Shown here one piece after another: positions 36,425-46,629 of a stretch of 64,000 nt of DNA; position 1 is the first letter of the stretch, and each line of letters opens with the position of its first letter. The position numbers and the translations under genes were made by a program. Origin of the DNA: Blattamonas nauphoetae (taxonomy: Eukaryota; Preaxostyla; Oxymonadida). The DNA lies in the NCBI GenBank assembly GCA_033064195.1, contig JARBJD010000025.1, positions 310,001 to 374,000 on the forward strand. Reading direction: 5' to 3'. The notes under the pieces are model-generated. The model was given only the letters and a program-made list of their open reading frames with translations. It had not been told where the DNA came from and did no database searches.

Positions 36425-36604
36425 GAACAAATCCAAACAAACATGGGGACGGCTCGGGAAGGGCCAGAATGTGGGGCACATCCCATTTCGAGAAGGAAAG
36501 CGACGAGCGGTGCGGGAGGTCACAGCGGCTGATTGAGAAGAGTGTCGACTCCCAGCGCCCTGCCCACAAACTGTTCGAATTGTTGGAGGACAGTCGGCTG
36601 TTCA
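36425..36604 (-). repeat. Dispersed repeat R1, inverted partial copy
   Basis: Read on the minus strand it contains the R1 tail GAAATGGGATGTGCCCCACA and a short CCGACTGTCCTC block. It ends at the left TA of the mariner element, so the mariner inserted into an R1 copy. Confidence 0.5.
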
Positions 36605-36606
36605 TA

Positions 36607-38185
36607 CAGTGCCCACGGAAATTAACTACGCCCCAGGATTAAGAAAACAGAAAAACAGACTTTAATCATTTCATGAGATGATATCATATGTGTGCACTGA
36701 CTTAGTATGAAAATCTGAAAGGTGAGTGGTGAACGATCAAAACCGACATAAAGACTTTTTCATCAATTGCTCCGTCGGTTCGAGGATTAATACTTGGTCT
36801 GACCCCCGCCAGCAGCAATGACGGCCTCAATGCGTCGGGGCATGGACCGGATGAGATTTCGAATCAGTTCTTGAGGTATGCTTTTCCAAACTTGATCCAG
36901 CCTTGTTCTCAGTTGTTCAGCTGTCTCTATCTTGTTTCTTTTTATCCTCAGCTTCAGGCTCTGAAATACATTTTCGATCGGAGACAGATCAGGCGAGTAG
37001 GCGGGCCACTCCAACTTGTCGAAGCCTTTCTCTTCCAACCATCTGACCGTCTCCCGACATGTGTGCTTGGGGTCATTGTCCAACTGTATGAACCTTTTGC
37101 CCATCCCAGCTGTCATATCGTCTTTTTCAAGGTGCTTTTGGAGGATCCTTATGTAGCCCTTTGCATCGAGGGTTTGATGTTCAACTTGGTGGATGGAACC
37201 CACGCCGTTCCATCCAATGCTGGCCCAGACCATCACTTTTGGAGGGTGTGCTTTCTTCTCTTTTCCCCATTTTGGACCGTTTTCTTCTCCCTCAGCTAGC
37301 CAGACGAAATCTCTCCCATCAGACACGAAGGCACAGATCTTGCTTTCATCCGTCCACAGTATGTTCCTCCATTTCTCAACTGTCCAACTTCTAACATTTA
37401 GAGCGAATGTGAGTCTGTCCTTTTTGTGTTTGTCTGTGAGCATGACTATTTTTCTCCTAGTTCTTTGCCGCAGGCCTGCTTCCGCTGCTCGACAACGAAT
37501 CGTTGTTACACTGATGTCGATGCCCTTCAAATGAATGTCGTGTTGAATTTCTGGTGCATGGCTGAAACGATTCTCTCTGATGACGGAGATTACTGCTGAA
37601 TCTTGTGCCGCTGAGGTCTTTCTCTTTCTCCCCCGTCCTTTTGCATTTGTCTTCAGAACTCTCCCAGACCATCGTTTTCGGATGAATCTGATAGTCTCTT
37701 CCGACTTTCTCGTTTTCCTTGCGACGGTCGCCACATCTTCGAGTCGGAGAAGATCAACGACTCTCTGTCTAGTTTGCGGTGTGCATTCTTTTTTCTTTTT
37801 ATGTCTAAACCAGGTAGACATCTGAAGTTTGGGAACCATGATAGAAGAAGTTGAATAAAAGAGCCGGATCATCCAATCGAAGCGTGCGAACAACAAACTT
37901 CGCAGTACCAGAATCACTTCGCTTTTTCTTTCACGCCTCACCTCATCTTTTATCTTTTTATCTCCTCTAACTCCATTTTCTTTTTGAAATAAACCATAAT
38001 GACAAAAATCCACAGAGAACTGATGATCGACCCTCTTTACCAAGATCGCTCTTCCAGCAGCCTCTCCGGACGGTTTCCTTCTCATACCTTCTGTACCTTC
38101 ATCCAACATCCTGTTCTCTCACACAGTCCTCACCATCTCGTTGACTCAGGTTCTCTTCGGTAGTAGTTAATTTCCGCGGGCACTG
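36607..38185. mobile_element. Tc1/mariner element, looks whole
   Basis: Terminal inverted repeats begin CAGTGCCCACGGAAATTAAC (left) and CAGTGCCCGCGGAAATTAAC (right, inverted), sharing about 23 bp with one mismatch. TA flanks both ends (36605-36606 and 38186-38187). It holds one uninterrupted transposase gene on the minus strand. With 1,579 bp, a full-length transposase and near-identical ends, it could be autonomous. Confidence 0.92.
36787..37839 (-). CDS. Tc1/mariner transposase, DD34E
   Basis: Cut-and-paste transposase of 350 residues, counted from the ATG at 37839. The open frame continues upstream to an ATG at 38109, but those 90 residues have no family similarity and lie in the terminal region. 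The N-terminal third has paired helix-turn-helix features (TPQTRQRVVDLL, VARKTRKSEETIRFI) with a basic GRGRKRK linker. Catalytic residues are Asp164 (WTDESK), Asp254 (QLDNDPKHT) and Glu289 (PAYSPDLSPIEN), with 34 residues between the last two, which places it in the DD34E Tc1-like group. No frameshift or missing motif is seen. Confidence 0.93.
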   Translation of the reverse strand: MVPKLQMSTWFRHKKKKECTPQTRQRVVDLLRLEDVATVARKTRKSEETIRFIRKRWSGRVLKTNAKGRGRKRKTSAAQDSAVISVIRENRFSHAPEIQHDIHLKGIDISVTTIRCRAAEAGLRQRTRRKIVMLTDKHKKDRLTFALNVRSWTVEKWRNILWTDESKICAFVSDGRDFVWLAEGEENGPKWGKEKKAHPPKVMVWASIGWNGVGSIHQVEHQTLDAKGYIRILQKHLEKDDMTAGMGKRFIQLDNDPKHTCRETVRWLEEKGFDKLEWPAYSPDLSPIENVFQSLKLRIKRNKIETAEQLRTRLDQVWKSIPQELIRNLIRSMPRRIEAVIAAGGGQTKY

Positions 38186-38187
38186 TA

Positions 38188-40426
38188 GTTCCCCGACCAA
38201 GCCGGACTTGTTCATCAAGGCGTACTAAGTTAATGCACGAACAGTCTATTCTTTATCCCTTCAGTCCAGCTATTCAGCCCTCTATTTCCTCCTTAATTGA
38301 CGAGGGAGACATTGATCAAACCATTCAATTCTTTTCTTCACCTCACTCCTTTACTCTGACGATTACGTGAAAATCTAATATCAATAGGAGATGTGAAGTG
38401 ATTATCCGAACTGTCGAAACCACTCCGGAGTATGTTTTGTTCGTCCTCCCTGAGTTGTTGACGATCGTCTCGGAGTCGAGGTATGCAACGACGGAGGAGT
38501 CTCCTGACGCTCTTGTTTTGTTGTCTGCCTCTCAGGGGATTGAATGGTCGATGGCGTCGAGTTCTGTCTCTTTGTTTTCGTTGGTAAGCGAGGAATAGGT
38601 TCATCATCGTCGTCGTCTCGGATCATTCGTGGATGGCCGCGTGACTGAGGTAGTAGATGGCTCTCCAAATTCGATGAAGGCTGTGAGGATGAATGTGTAG
38701 TTGTTTCATTGCCTGTTGGAATCTGTTTAAGTGGAGTTTCGCTTCCATAAATAGGGAGGTTCTCAAATTCATCATCATTTTCAGATTGTGAGGGAAACAT
38801 CAGACGTTTTCTTAGAGCTAGCTGATGAGCTTCAAGAAATGGATCAGTATCATCAATTTCAGCTTGAATCGAAAGTGGATTCACTGTTTCGAGATCTTGT
38901 TCGTCATCAACGTCTGGCAGTTTCAGATGTGTTCTCCACCCACTTTGAACAACTGGATCTGAGAGGACCTTCGAACCAAGCGGGAATCCACGACGAGTTT
39001 CTTCTGCAGGACTTCCGTCTCGCAATTGACTGGTAACAATTTCCGGGTTGAAGGGAAAATGCCAGATTCTCGAAAGCTTGCGATAATTTGTTCTGAATTA
39101 TCAAGAGCAGTTAAAGCAGCCGATTCCACCTTTAATAGCCATGGAATTAGTTCTGAATTCTGTTTTGTTTTTGATGGTAGTGGCGGGAGTTTTTGAAGAT
39201 TTCGCTTGAATGCGGAGTTGACGTAGAGGTCACAGGGTTGCATAATAGAGGAACAATTGGAGGGGAGACAGATACTGTCAATCCCCAAGTCTGCAAGTTG
39301 TTTCCACAGAGTTGGTTGATTCCTGGACGAGTGTCCATCAAATATTAATAGCGCTCGTGAGAGAGGCTTTTGATTTTCCTTTACGCTCTTGAATTTCTGG
39401 ACCTAGTCCATTGATCAGGATATCGTAGAGGAGCTCCTTGTTCATCCACCCTTTTGTGAGGTGTGGAAAGAAAAGCGGGAAGGGAAATGTCTGGAAAGGG
39501 AATCTTGGTTCGTTTTGGCTGGGAGGATCAGATGAGAAGTTAGAGCCTCCCCATCAGCAGCGATTGTGAACAGCATCGTGTGACTGAAGATCATTGACGG
39601 CGGCGTTGAATAGGCGACTGAACTACTGTATGTCGTGATCCTTTTTCATAAATGAACTGTGTAGAAACCAATGATGTCTCATCAAAGTTGTAGACTAATT
39701 CTGGTGGATAGTCGTGTTCGTCGATCAGCTTTTCAAGTTTTCAAAAACGGTTGTGTATGTCTTTTCGTTAATGAATTCTGCCTTCTTTGTTCCATACAGA
39801 TTGGCTTAAGAGCCTTGAAAAGAGGATGGTTCTTGATCCATCCACTGACCCAGCTTCTGCATGGTTCGTGGATGTCGACTGAGACATATCTCAACCGATC
39901 TCGACGAATCGAAAAGCCTGAAAAAGATGGAAGATACTGTTGCGGAACACACCATCCTTCCGACGTCCTTGTACGTTGGGTGAATGCCATTGGAGATCAG
40001 TTCGAGGATCTCTTTCTGCAATTGTGTAGATTCAGCTTTATTGAGATATTCTCGAGTCCCAGTTCTCCCAATCTCTTCACCTTGAAGAAATGCAGTAAGA
40101 TGACGAATTCTGGTTGGGCGCAGAAGTCCTTCCAGAAACGGCAGTTTAAACTGCGACATCCTCACCACCGCCCCGTCCAAGAGGACAACGTGCGGGGAGC
40201 GCGGGTGGATGTCTTTCTGATCCACGCTGATGTACGCATGCAACTCCGACAGTGTCAATACAGGTCCATTCTCCATTTTGATTTGAAATGAGCCCATTGA
40301 TAGTGTCCACTTTTTCAGAAAAGATTCAAAACACGGAAGGAGCTGGAGATGGAATGAAACAAATTCAATTCAACAAGAAATGATTATCGTACGACTTGAT
40401 GAACAAGTACGGGTTGATGGGAGGAC
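38188..40426. mobile_element. Pogo-like element B, decayed autonomous copy
   Basis: Ends are GTTCCCCGACCAAGCCGGAC (left) and, inverted, GTCCTCCCATCAACCCGTAC (right), with paired 18-bp subterminal units as in element A at 32297-33674. TA flanks both sides (38186-38187 and 40427-40428). The left TA is the same dinucleotide that ends the mariner element. It carries a pogo/Tigger-type (DDE_1) transposase on the minus strand. Confidence 0.82.
38402..40297 (-). pseudogene. Pogo/Tigger-type transposase, frame-broken
   Basis: Minus-strand frames in order: an N-terminal helix-turn-helix part (YLNKAESTQLQKEILELI, HPTYKDV) ending near 39,806; then a catalytic core with TMLFTIAADGE, KELLYDILINGL, LLIFDGHSSRNQPTLWKQ and CLPSNCSSIMQPCDLY. 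The last two give a DD35D spacing typical of pogo (DDE_1, PF03184). The C-terminal part is a long acidic, Ser/Thr/Gln-rich tail to 38402. The core is in different frames on either side of about 39,370-39,410, and the N-terminal part stops early. At least two disruptions are present and it is not functional as it stands. Confidence 0.78.
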
Positions 40427-41090
40427 TATCATGTCACACACAACCACACCGCCGTTGGGAAGGACGGGTGGATGACGCGGTCGGCCTTGCTTGTCTGCCA
40501 ACACCGCACAGTGTGTCCATGTCTGTCCCAACAATCCGAGCACAACAGACAGTGAATGGGCGATTTCGTTGGCATGGACAGAGAGAGAGAGATCAGAAAT
40601 GAGCGGATTCGTCTTCGAATGAAAGCTCCGAAGCTGGAGCGAACTCCGAGATAGATTCTGGCACATTATCGTCAATTGATGGAGATTCTGGTTAAACGAT
40701 CAAATAGGAATCGTGCATGGTGTTCAATGATGCAGTTTCATGTGAAATCGAAGCGTAGCGCGCTCATCAGTATTTTGAGGTTTTCTGTGGTCATCTCAAA
40801 AAGAAGCAATGAGTAATATAAACCATATTGTGACGTTTTGTGAGTAAATCCTCGAGTCAACATTCTAGGTGAACAAATACACATAATGGGTCGACGATCA
40901 TCACTTAATTCGGAAAGTGAGATTTAATGTCCGCCAAACCGAAAGCAAGGAAACCGTTCCAAGTGAAAGTACCCGAACCATGTTTGCCTCGTCCTTCTCT
41001 CTCTCTCCATTTCTTGTTCATCATGCCTCAATTGCTATATCCATCGAATAAACATCGTCTGTCTTTCACGGTCTGATCTCGTCACCTCAG
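40427..41090. other. Upstream region of the kinase gene
   Basis: No gene is supported. ATGs at 40927 and 41023 could start a first exon of the downstream kinase gene, but neither joins in phase at the CAG of 41090 using an obvious intron donor. The true start is therefore unresolved. Confidence 0.4.
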
Positions 41091-43006
41091 ACAGTTTTGT
41101 TCGGAAATTGGGGCAAGGCCGATTCGGGTCAGTGTATGAAGTATCGAAAGCGGGATCGTCAGAACACTTTGCGATGAAGGTGCTGCCGTTCACATCGGAA
41201 GAAGATTTCGACAAGAACGAACATGAGATCTCGAAACTGCAAAACAACCAACACCGGAATGTGGTTGGACTTGTGGAAGTGATTGAGGGCGACAATGCAC
41301 ACTTTGTGGTTCTGGAGCTGTGCTCGTGTTCGTTGGCTGATCGTCTGTCGGAAGTGCGAAACCTGGGGACGATGATGAATCGCGTGGTTTTGTTTTCTTC
41401 TCCCTCTTCATGTTGTCTTCTCCCCATTGTTTGCTGTCTCTCTGTTTCTCTTGCTCTCTCTTGTTCTCTCTCGTTCTCGTTTTGGCTGATTGGCTGGTTG
41501 GTTTGTTGATGATGTTCAGACGGTGTTCAGAATTGTGTCAGATGTGTTGGCTGGGCTGGGGTTCCTGCACTCTCGAAATGAGGTCTATGGAGATGTGAAG
41601 CCATCGAATATTCTGATTGGTTTTGATGGCCGAGCGAAGCTGGGTATGTGTTCTGTTGTGATTGTTTCTTTTGATTGTTTCTGTTGATTGTTTTTGTGAT
41701 TTGTTGTGATTTGTTGTTTCAGGGGACTTTGGAGGAGTGGTTGGAGTTGGGACTCAGAAGACATCGAATTCGGCGGAGTGTGGGACGATGCTGTTCTGGG
41801 GGCCTGAAATGTTTGTTGTTGGAGGGAATGGAGTTTTAGGGTCGCAGGCAGGAGACATGTGGGCGTTTGGGCTGATTGTTCTTGAATTGTTGACTGGGGA
41901 GTCGTGGATTTGTGGAACGAATGCAGTGGAGATTGCGTCAAGTGTTGGTGGATTTGATGTTGTTTGTGTGTGCCGCCAAGCTTCGATGTCATCGTCAGTT
42001 CAGTCTCTGTTGTGTTTTCTTCTGAGCAAAGTGTGATTTCCTCCTTCTCTTTTCTCAGTTCCCTCTTTCCCCCATTTTCTCTCTTTATATTTTGACGTGG
42101 ACGATCAGAATCCACAGGAGCGACTGTCGTCAGCTGAGCTTATTCGGTCTGGTCGACTGCGTTCGATTTTGGGAGAGGAAACAGCTCTCTCGCAGTTCAT
42201 CCGCGAAGAACTGGAAAGCACAATGCGGACAGTTGACCAACTTCAAACACAGCTCAGTGAGAGAGACGACACGATTGACAGACTCGAAAGAGAGAAAGAG
42301 CAGATGCAGCACACGATTGACAAACAAGCCACGACGATTGCAGAGCTGACAAAGAAGCTGGGAGAGTTTGTGGCGATGGAGAAGAGACTGAACGACAAGC
42401 CGAACACTGCACACTCGAAAGTGGTGGCAGTGGAGGCACAGAAGACAGATGCAGCGAAGGTTGTGTTGCGGATTGGAGGGAGTATTGATCCATCGAATGC
42501 GATCACAGTTTGGGATACAACTCACTTTCGGAAGGAAGGACGACGAATCACAAGTCTCGTGGAGGATGACAAATCGTGTTTCTCGGACGAGATCACGCGA
42601 GGAGTGTGGAGATTGTCGTTTCGATGCGACAAATACTACGACACCAGTTTCTTTCATTTCTTTCATCTTTCCAGGATTTGGTGTGATCGACTCGTCCAAA
42701 CTCGAACAATCCAAAACAGGCGACCTTATCCAAAAGTCAGGGGCTTCAGTGTTTCGGTTGAGTATGGGAAATGTTTATCAAAATGGGAAGGAAATCGCAA
42801 GCGGAAAACAACAACCACCTGACAACGCCGTCGTGACGCTTGAATTGGACATGAACAGACACACCCTCGTTCTGTTTCTGGACGGCAAGAGACAACGTCA
42901 CTCACTCGCCAAAATCCCACTGAACGTCAGATTCGCTTTGAACATCAATTGGGAAGGCAGATATGTTGACATTGTGAGTTTCGAAGAGGTGTCTGCTCAA
43001 AAGTAA
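41091..43006 (+). CDS. Protein kinase with coiled coil and SPRY-like C-terminus
   Basis: Exons 41091-41383, 41520-41643, 41723-42030, 42109-42646 and 42675-43006 all join in phase; introns are 136, 79, 78 and 28 nt. The kinase domain is nearly complete: P-loop GQGRFGSVY, Lys in FAMKV, Glu in HEISKL, catalytic loop YGDVKPSNIL (HRD replaced by YGD, with Asp, Lys and Asn kept), GDFGG, GPEMF in place of APE, and DMWAFGLIVLELL. An active Ser/Thr kinase is likely. A coiled coil follows (EELESTMRTVDQLQTQL onward). Then comes a beta-rich tail resembling SPRY/B30.2 (VTLELDMNRHTLVLFLDGK, IPLNVRFALNI). The 28-nt intron is unusually short but restores phase and gives RFGVIDSS. The 5' exon is not identified, so the start given is the first supported exon. 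Confidence 0.72.
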
Positions 43007-43450
43007 TGGTTGTTGTTTCTCACATTTCACGTTTCAGACTCGCATTCAGGGTCGATTGTTCTTGATTGAACTAGTTTGATGAAAGGATTTAAATGTGTGA
43101 GTGGTGGGGAAGAATGAAACATCACGAAAAATGAATCGAACGCGACAGCGCAAGAGGGGAATGATGGACTTTTTATCTCGACATTCGTGTTTAAGGTTGT
43201 TTCGTGATCAATCGACGAAATTCGGACTGTATTGGTGTTAGCTTAACAGTCTGCACATGTTGCATCGAATGTTGGTGAAGAGGCGATGGTGATGGTCACT
43301 GTGGCCGAGTTGCTCACTTCAATCCCCACTGCTCCTCCACTCCTCACCCCAACACTTCTCAGAACACGAAAGAGTGCTCGTCAGTGTCGTCCCCTTCACG
43401 TGAAGCACAACCTACTTCTATCTCGATGAACGAGTGACTCCCGAAGTTGG
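43007..43450. other. Intergenic, no gene seen
   Basis: The 3' flank of the kinase gene and the downstream flank of a minus-strand helical-family fragment. Nothing was recognised. Confidence 0.4.
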
Positions 43451-44122
43451 TCATGTGTGAGGTTGGGCAGTCACCAGAACAGTTGCGATGAGATTGGTAT
43501 ATACGATGTGAAGTTCTAAAGTAGTGCCGGCAGATGCCAGGGAGATGTCAGTCGTGATAATTTCGATGATGCTTTTGAGTCTTATTTCGTTTCCCGAAAT
43601 TTGCAGTGTGTAAGGTTGAACGATCCGTAGAAGATCGCTGATGAGACCTGACTCCATCAGACGCAATCGTATTTCAGGAGAAACGCATTGGTTCGTTCTG
43701 TTCAGAAATGACAACGCGGCTGCAACCACACTCGAGTGTGGAGATGACAACACAATGACAATGCTCGGGACAAAGTCAGTAGGCGATCCGGCTGAAGAGG
43801 CGACGAGGTCACGCACGAGTATGTCTACATAATGATAGTAGTGGCATTCTTGTTCAAGACTCTTCAATATCTGAACAGACCTGTTTTGAAGGGCATCGTC
43901 AAACGGGAATTCTTGCTTTACAAGTGAAATAAGAGAACGATAAATCCTTTTCTTGTTCTCACTCTCGCCAACCACTGAATCTCTATTCGTGTAGAATGGG
44001 TTCAGTAGACAAGATTTCAGGTATTTCTGATCATGATTTCTTGTTTTACAGAACTGGACGTGATGGCCTTTGAAAACTGTCCAACTCGGACCCCATTGTT
44101 TTAATGTGCCGTTTCCAAACAA
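43451..44122 (-). pseudogene. Helical-family gene, 5' half
   Basis: An open frame of about 223 codons with no ATG before the family homology. It carries the family signatures SLISLVKQEFPFDDAL, SSAGSPTDFV, LSSPHSSVVAAALSFLN and YTLQISGNE. After ISLASAGTTLE the similarity ends and the frame stops at 43451, so the C-terminal half including the SEGFEDTLEQ region is missing. The upstream end abuts repeat R1. It is best read as a truncated copy; a spliced gene with an unseen first exon is possible but unlikely. Confidence 0.6.
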
Positions 44123-44189
44123 CTTTATTATCTGTTGGCTTCGAAGTCACTCTCGAAACGATTGCATCTCCAGTGTCACATCACTGCCA

Positions 44190-44500
44190 CCTCTCTCCAA
44201 TGGTACCAACTCATTTCTGCGGACTCTCCTCGGATGTTGGGAATGATGTGATTGCTGGTACCGACAAACAGATTCTGGGATCGCCTCCAATCGTCCAGAA
44301 ATTGTTTGCTCTTTTGGGTTCGTCGTTCTCAATGCGACTGTCTTTGACTGTCACATCGTCAACCGTCCTCTCTCCAAACAATTCCTTGCGTCCCTGAACT
44401 GCACATTGTGACCAGATTATCTTTCCCAATCTCGACTTTTGGCCATTTCCAAAACACTTCTCGTTTTTCTCGCCAAAACGAAAAACACCCCACCTTCCCG
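44190..44500. repeat. Dispersed repeat R1, copy d
   Basis: Same family and plus orientation as the other copies. Its minus strand is open and runs in frame out of the inverted SPAG17 copy, creating an accidental fusion frame (44211-46529). Confidence 0.75.
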
Positions 44501-44540
44501 CCGGGCCACAGCCACCCAAGATAGGTTTTATGATCGTCTC

Positions 44541-46545
44541 GCTCGTCGAATACGAGAATGGGAGCGGATCAGATGGTTTCTGGGAATCAACAGGCTTCCG
44601 TGATCTCTCTGCTTCGTCGCCACTCTCTCCCTCAGAATCGCCCACTCTCTCCCTCACTGTCCTCACCCCCTCCTTCTCACACACTCCCCTCTTCACAATC
44701 GCCGTGTTGCATTCGACATTCACTTTCACAGACATCCCCGGAGCGACCAAACTCGGCGCTGTTGTCACTCGGAAGCACCCTCTCTTTCCATCAAACGTGC
44801 TCACCATCCATCGTTCCGAATCCAATCCATTGTTTTGAATGACGAAGTGGGTCCTGTAGAGATTCCCATCGTTTCTTTCCAAACACTTTCCATTCTCCAG
44901 ACCTGCCCCTGTCGTCCCACTCATCTCTCCGAAATCCAGTTCTGCTGGCCAAACTTCAAAACCACTCAATTTCGTGGCATGCTGAAGAATGCCTCCAATC
45001 GAGCTTGTTTTCACCACTCTCGTTCCCATCCCTTCTTGAAGAACGAAATCAGGATTCGGGATGGGTTGTGCTTTCGCAATCTCTTCTCCATTCACTCCTC
45101 GTTGCGATTGCGTGCTCGTGTGGATCACTGGACGAGTTCGAGTCTTTCCAGTCACTCCGACAAACGCTGATTTCGGATGGCTCTGCGACGTCGAGTCATT
45201 TTGCAGTGTTTTCATCGCCAATTCCACAGCCACTCGCGAAGAATGGGTCTTGCCAGACAAAGGTGTCTGGTTGGATGATTGTGGGAGATGAGGGAGAGCG
45301 AGCGATGCGTCTGTTGTTTCAAGGCCACTCGATCGGTCCATCCAACTCTTTCCTGACTTTCGAGTCGCAACAGAATCCACACTCATTCCGACCGATCTCT
45401 CCACCCTTCGACTCTCCTTCGTTTTCTCTCCAACCAACACTGGCGACTTGCTTCTCGTTGCTTTCAGTTGCGACATCGCCAGCCAATTCTCTTTCGAATC
45501 GACGGAGAATCGAAGAAGAGGCGAGCCACGTCGATTGGCTGTGTTTTGCGTGGCGGCTGTTGCGGTTGTTGACGAGACACTTTGGACTGAGTGGCGGAGT
45601 GTGTTGAGTGGAGGAGAAAGTGTCTTCGCTCTCCTCTTCTCTCCCACTCGCTCCTCCTTCTTCCCGCGTCTCGCTGCTTCCTCCAACTCTGCTGTGATGT
45701 CCGTCGGAACGAACTGCGACGATGTCATCTCCAACCGAGCTCGCTTGACAACTGATCGTGAATCTGTCCTCTCCTCTTTCTGCTCCGCATATCTCAACCC
45801 TTCCTCCTCTCTGCTTCCCCAGTAGCCAAGATGGCCCTGTCCCGGTCGAAGGTAATCCCGTTCTGTCTCCTCCTCGCTGTGAGTCGGCGAGCCAACTGAG
45901 CCTGCACTCCCCTTCTTCTCTCCTCCGCCCTCCATCACTGACAGTGTCGTCAGAATCTCATTCACTTCTGCTGCTTGGATTCCAGCTGGTTTCTTCATCA
46001 CATTTGTCTGTTGGCGTTGAAGGAGCGATTTCTGCGATCGTCGACTCTCGCCACTCTTCATCAGCTGAGTCGGGTTGTCTTGTGTGCGACCAGGAGATTG
46101 AGAAACTTTGATTTTGGAGTGATCAGCCTGCGTCTTCATCTGCTTCACAACTTTCTGGATTCGGTCTTCGAACATTCCGTATCCATCCGCATCGTTCTTC
46201 GTCGCTTTTCCAGCTTCTGACAACGCTGACTCCATCGACACGGAGTTGTAGATTGAGACGATGTGAGAAGCGTCGTTCACAAACAACTCTTTCAGCACTG
46301 CTTCTCTCTCCTTTCGCTGAGCAGCGACGAGCGGAAGAATATTCTCCTTTTTAGCTGTCCCAACATTCTTCCTCGATTTCTGGTTTTCGGAGGGGAGAGA
46401 GGCCAGATGGCTGGTGACAGCGGAGTAGAGATCGGGGAGTGAGAGTGGAAGAGTCGACGCTGAAGACGGAACAGGGAACAGCGGCTTCACATCGGAATCT
46501 CCACACATCCCAAAACTCCGTCGCTCCATCTTTCCATCCTTCCGC
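44541..46545 (-). pseudogene. SPAG17: Inverted partial copy of SPAG17
   Basis: This is the reverse complement of about 14622-16627 of the SPAG17 gene. The translated copy (from the ATG at 46529) shows only ten amino-acid differences over roughly 660 residues and no frame disruption. Homology stops on one side within the codons just after YSTS and on the other just before MERRSFGM. It lacks the N-terminal 3,700 residues and the last 57 or so. The frame then runs into unrelated sequence and repeat R1. It is very unlikely to make a functional PF6 protein. The near identity indicates a recent segmental duplication, or gene conversion with the parent. Confidence 0.85.
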
Positions 46546-46629
46546 TCCGGTCATTGACAATCCAACGAAGCACTTTTTATAAAAGGACACAAAGAACACA
46601 ATGAACGTTTTGAAAGGGACGTTGATGAG

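Noticed and set aside
37840-38109. Transposase start at the upstream ATG (440 residues)
   Set aside because: The extra 90 residues have no family similarity and lie between the Tc1-type protein start and the terminal repeat.
44211-46529. A single 772-codon minus-strand gene
   Set aside because: It is an accidental fusion of an inverted SPAG17 fragment with repeat R1 and lacks the family's N-terminal parts.
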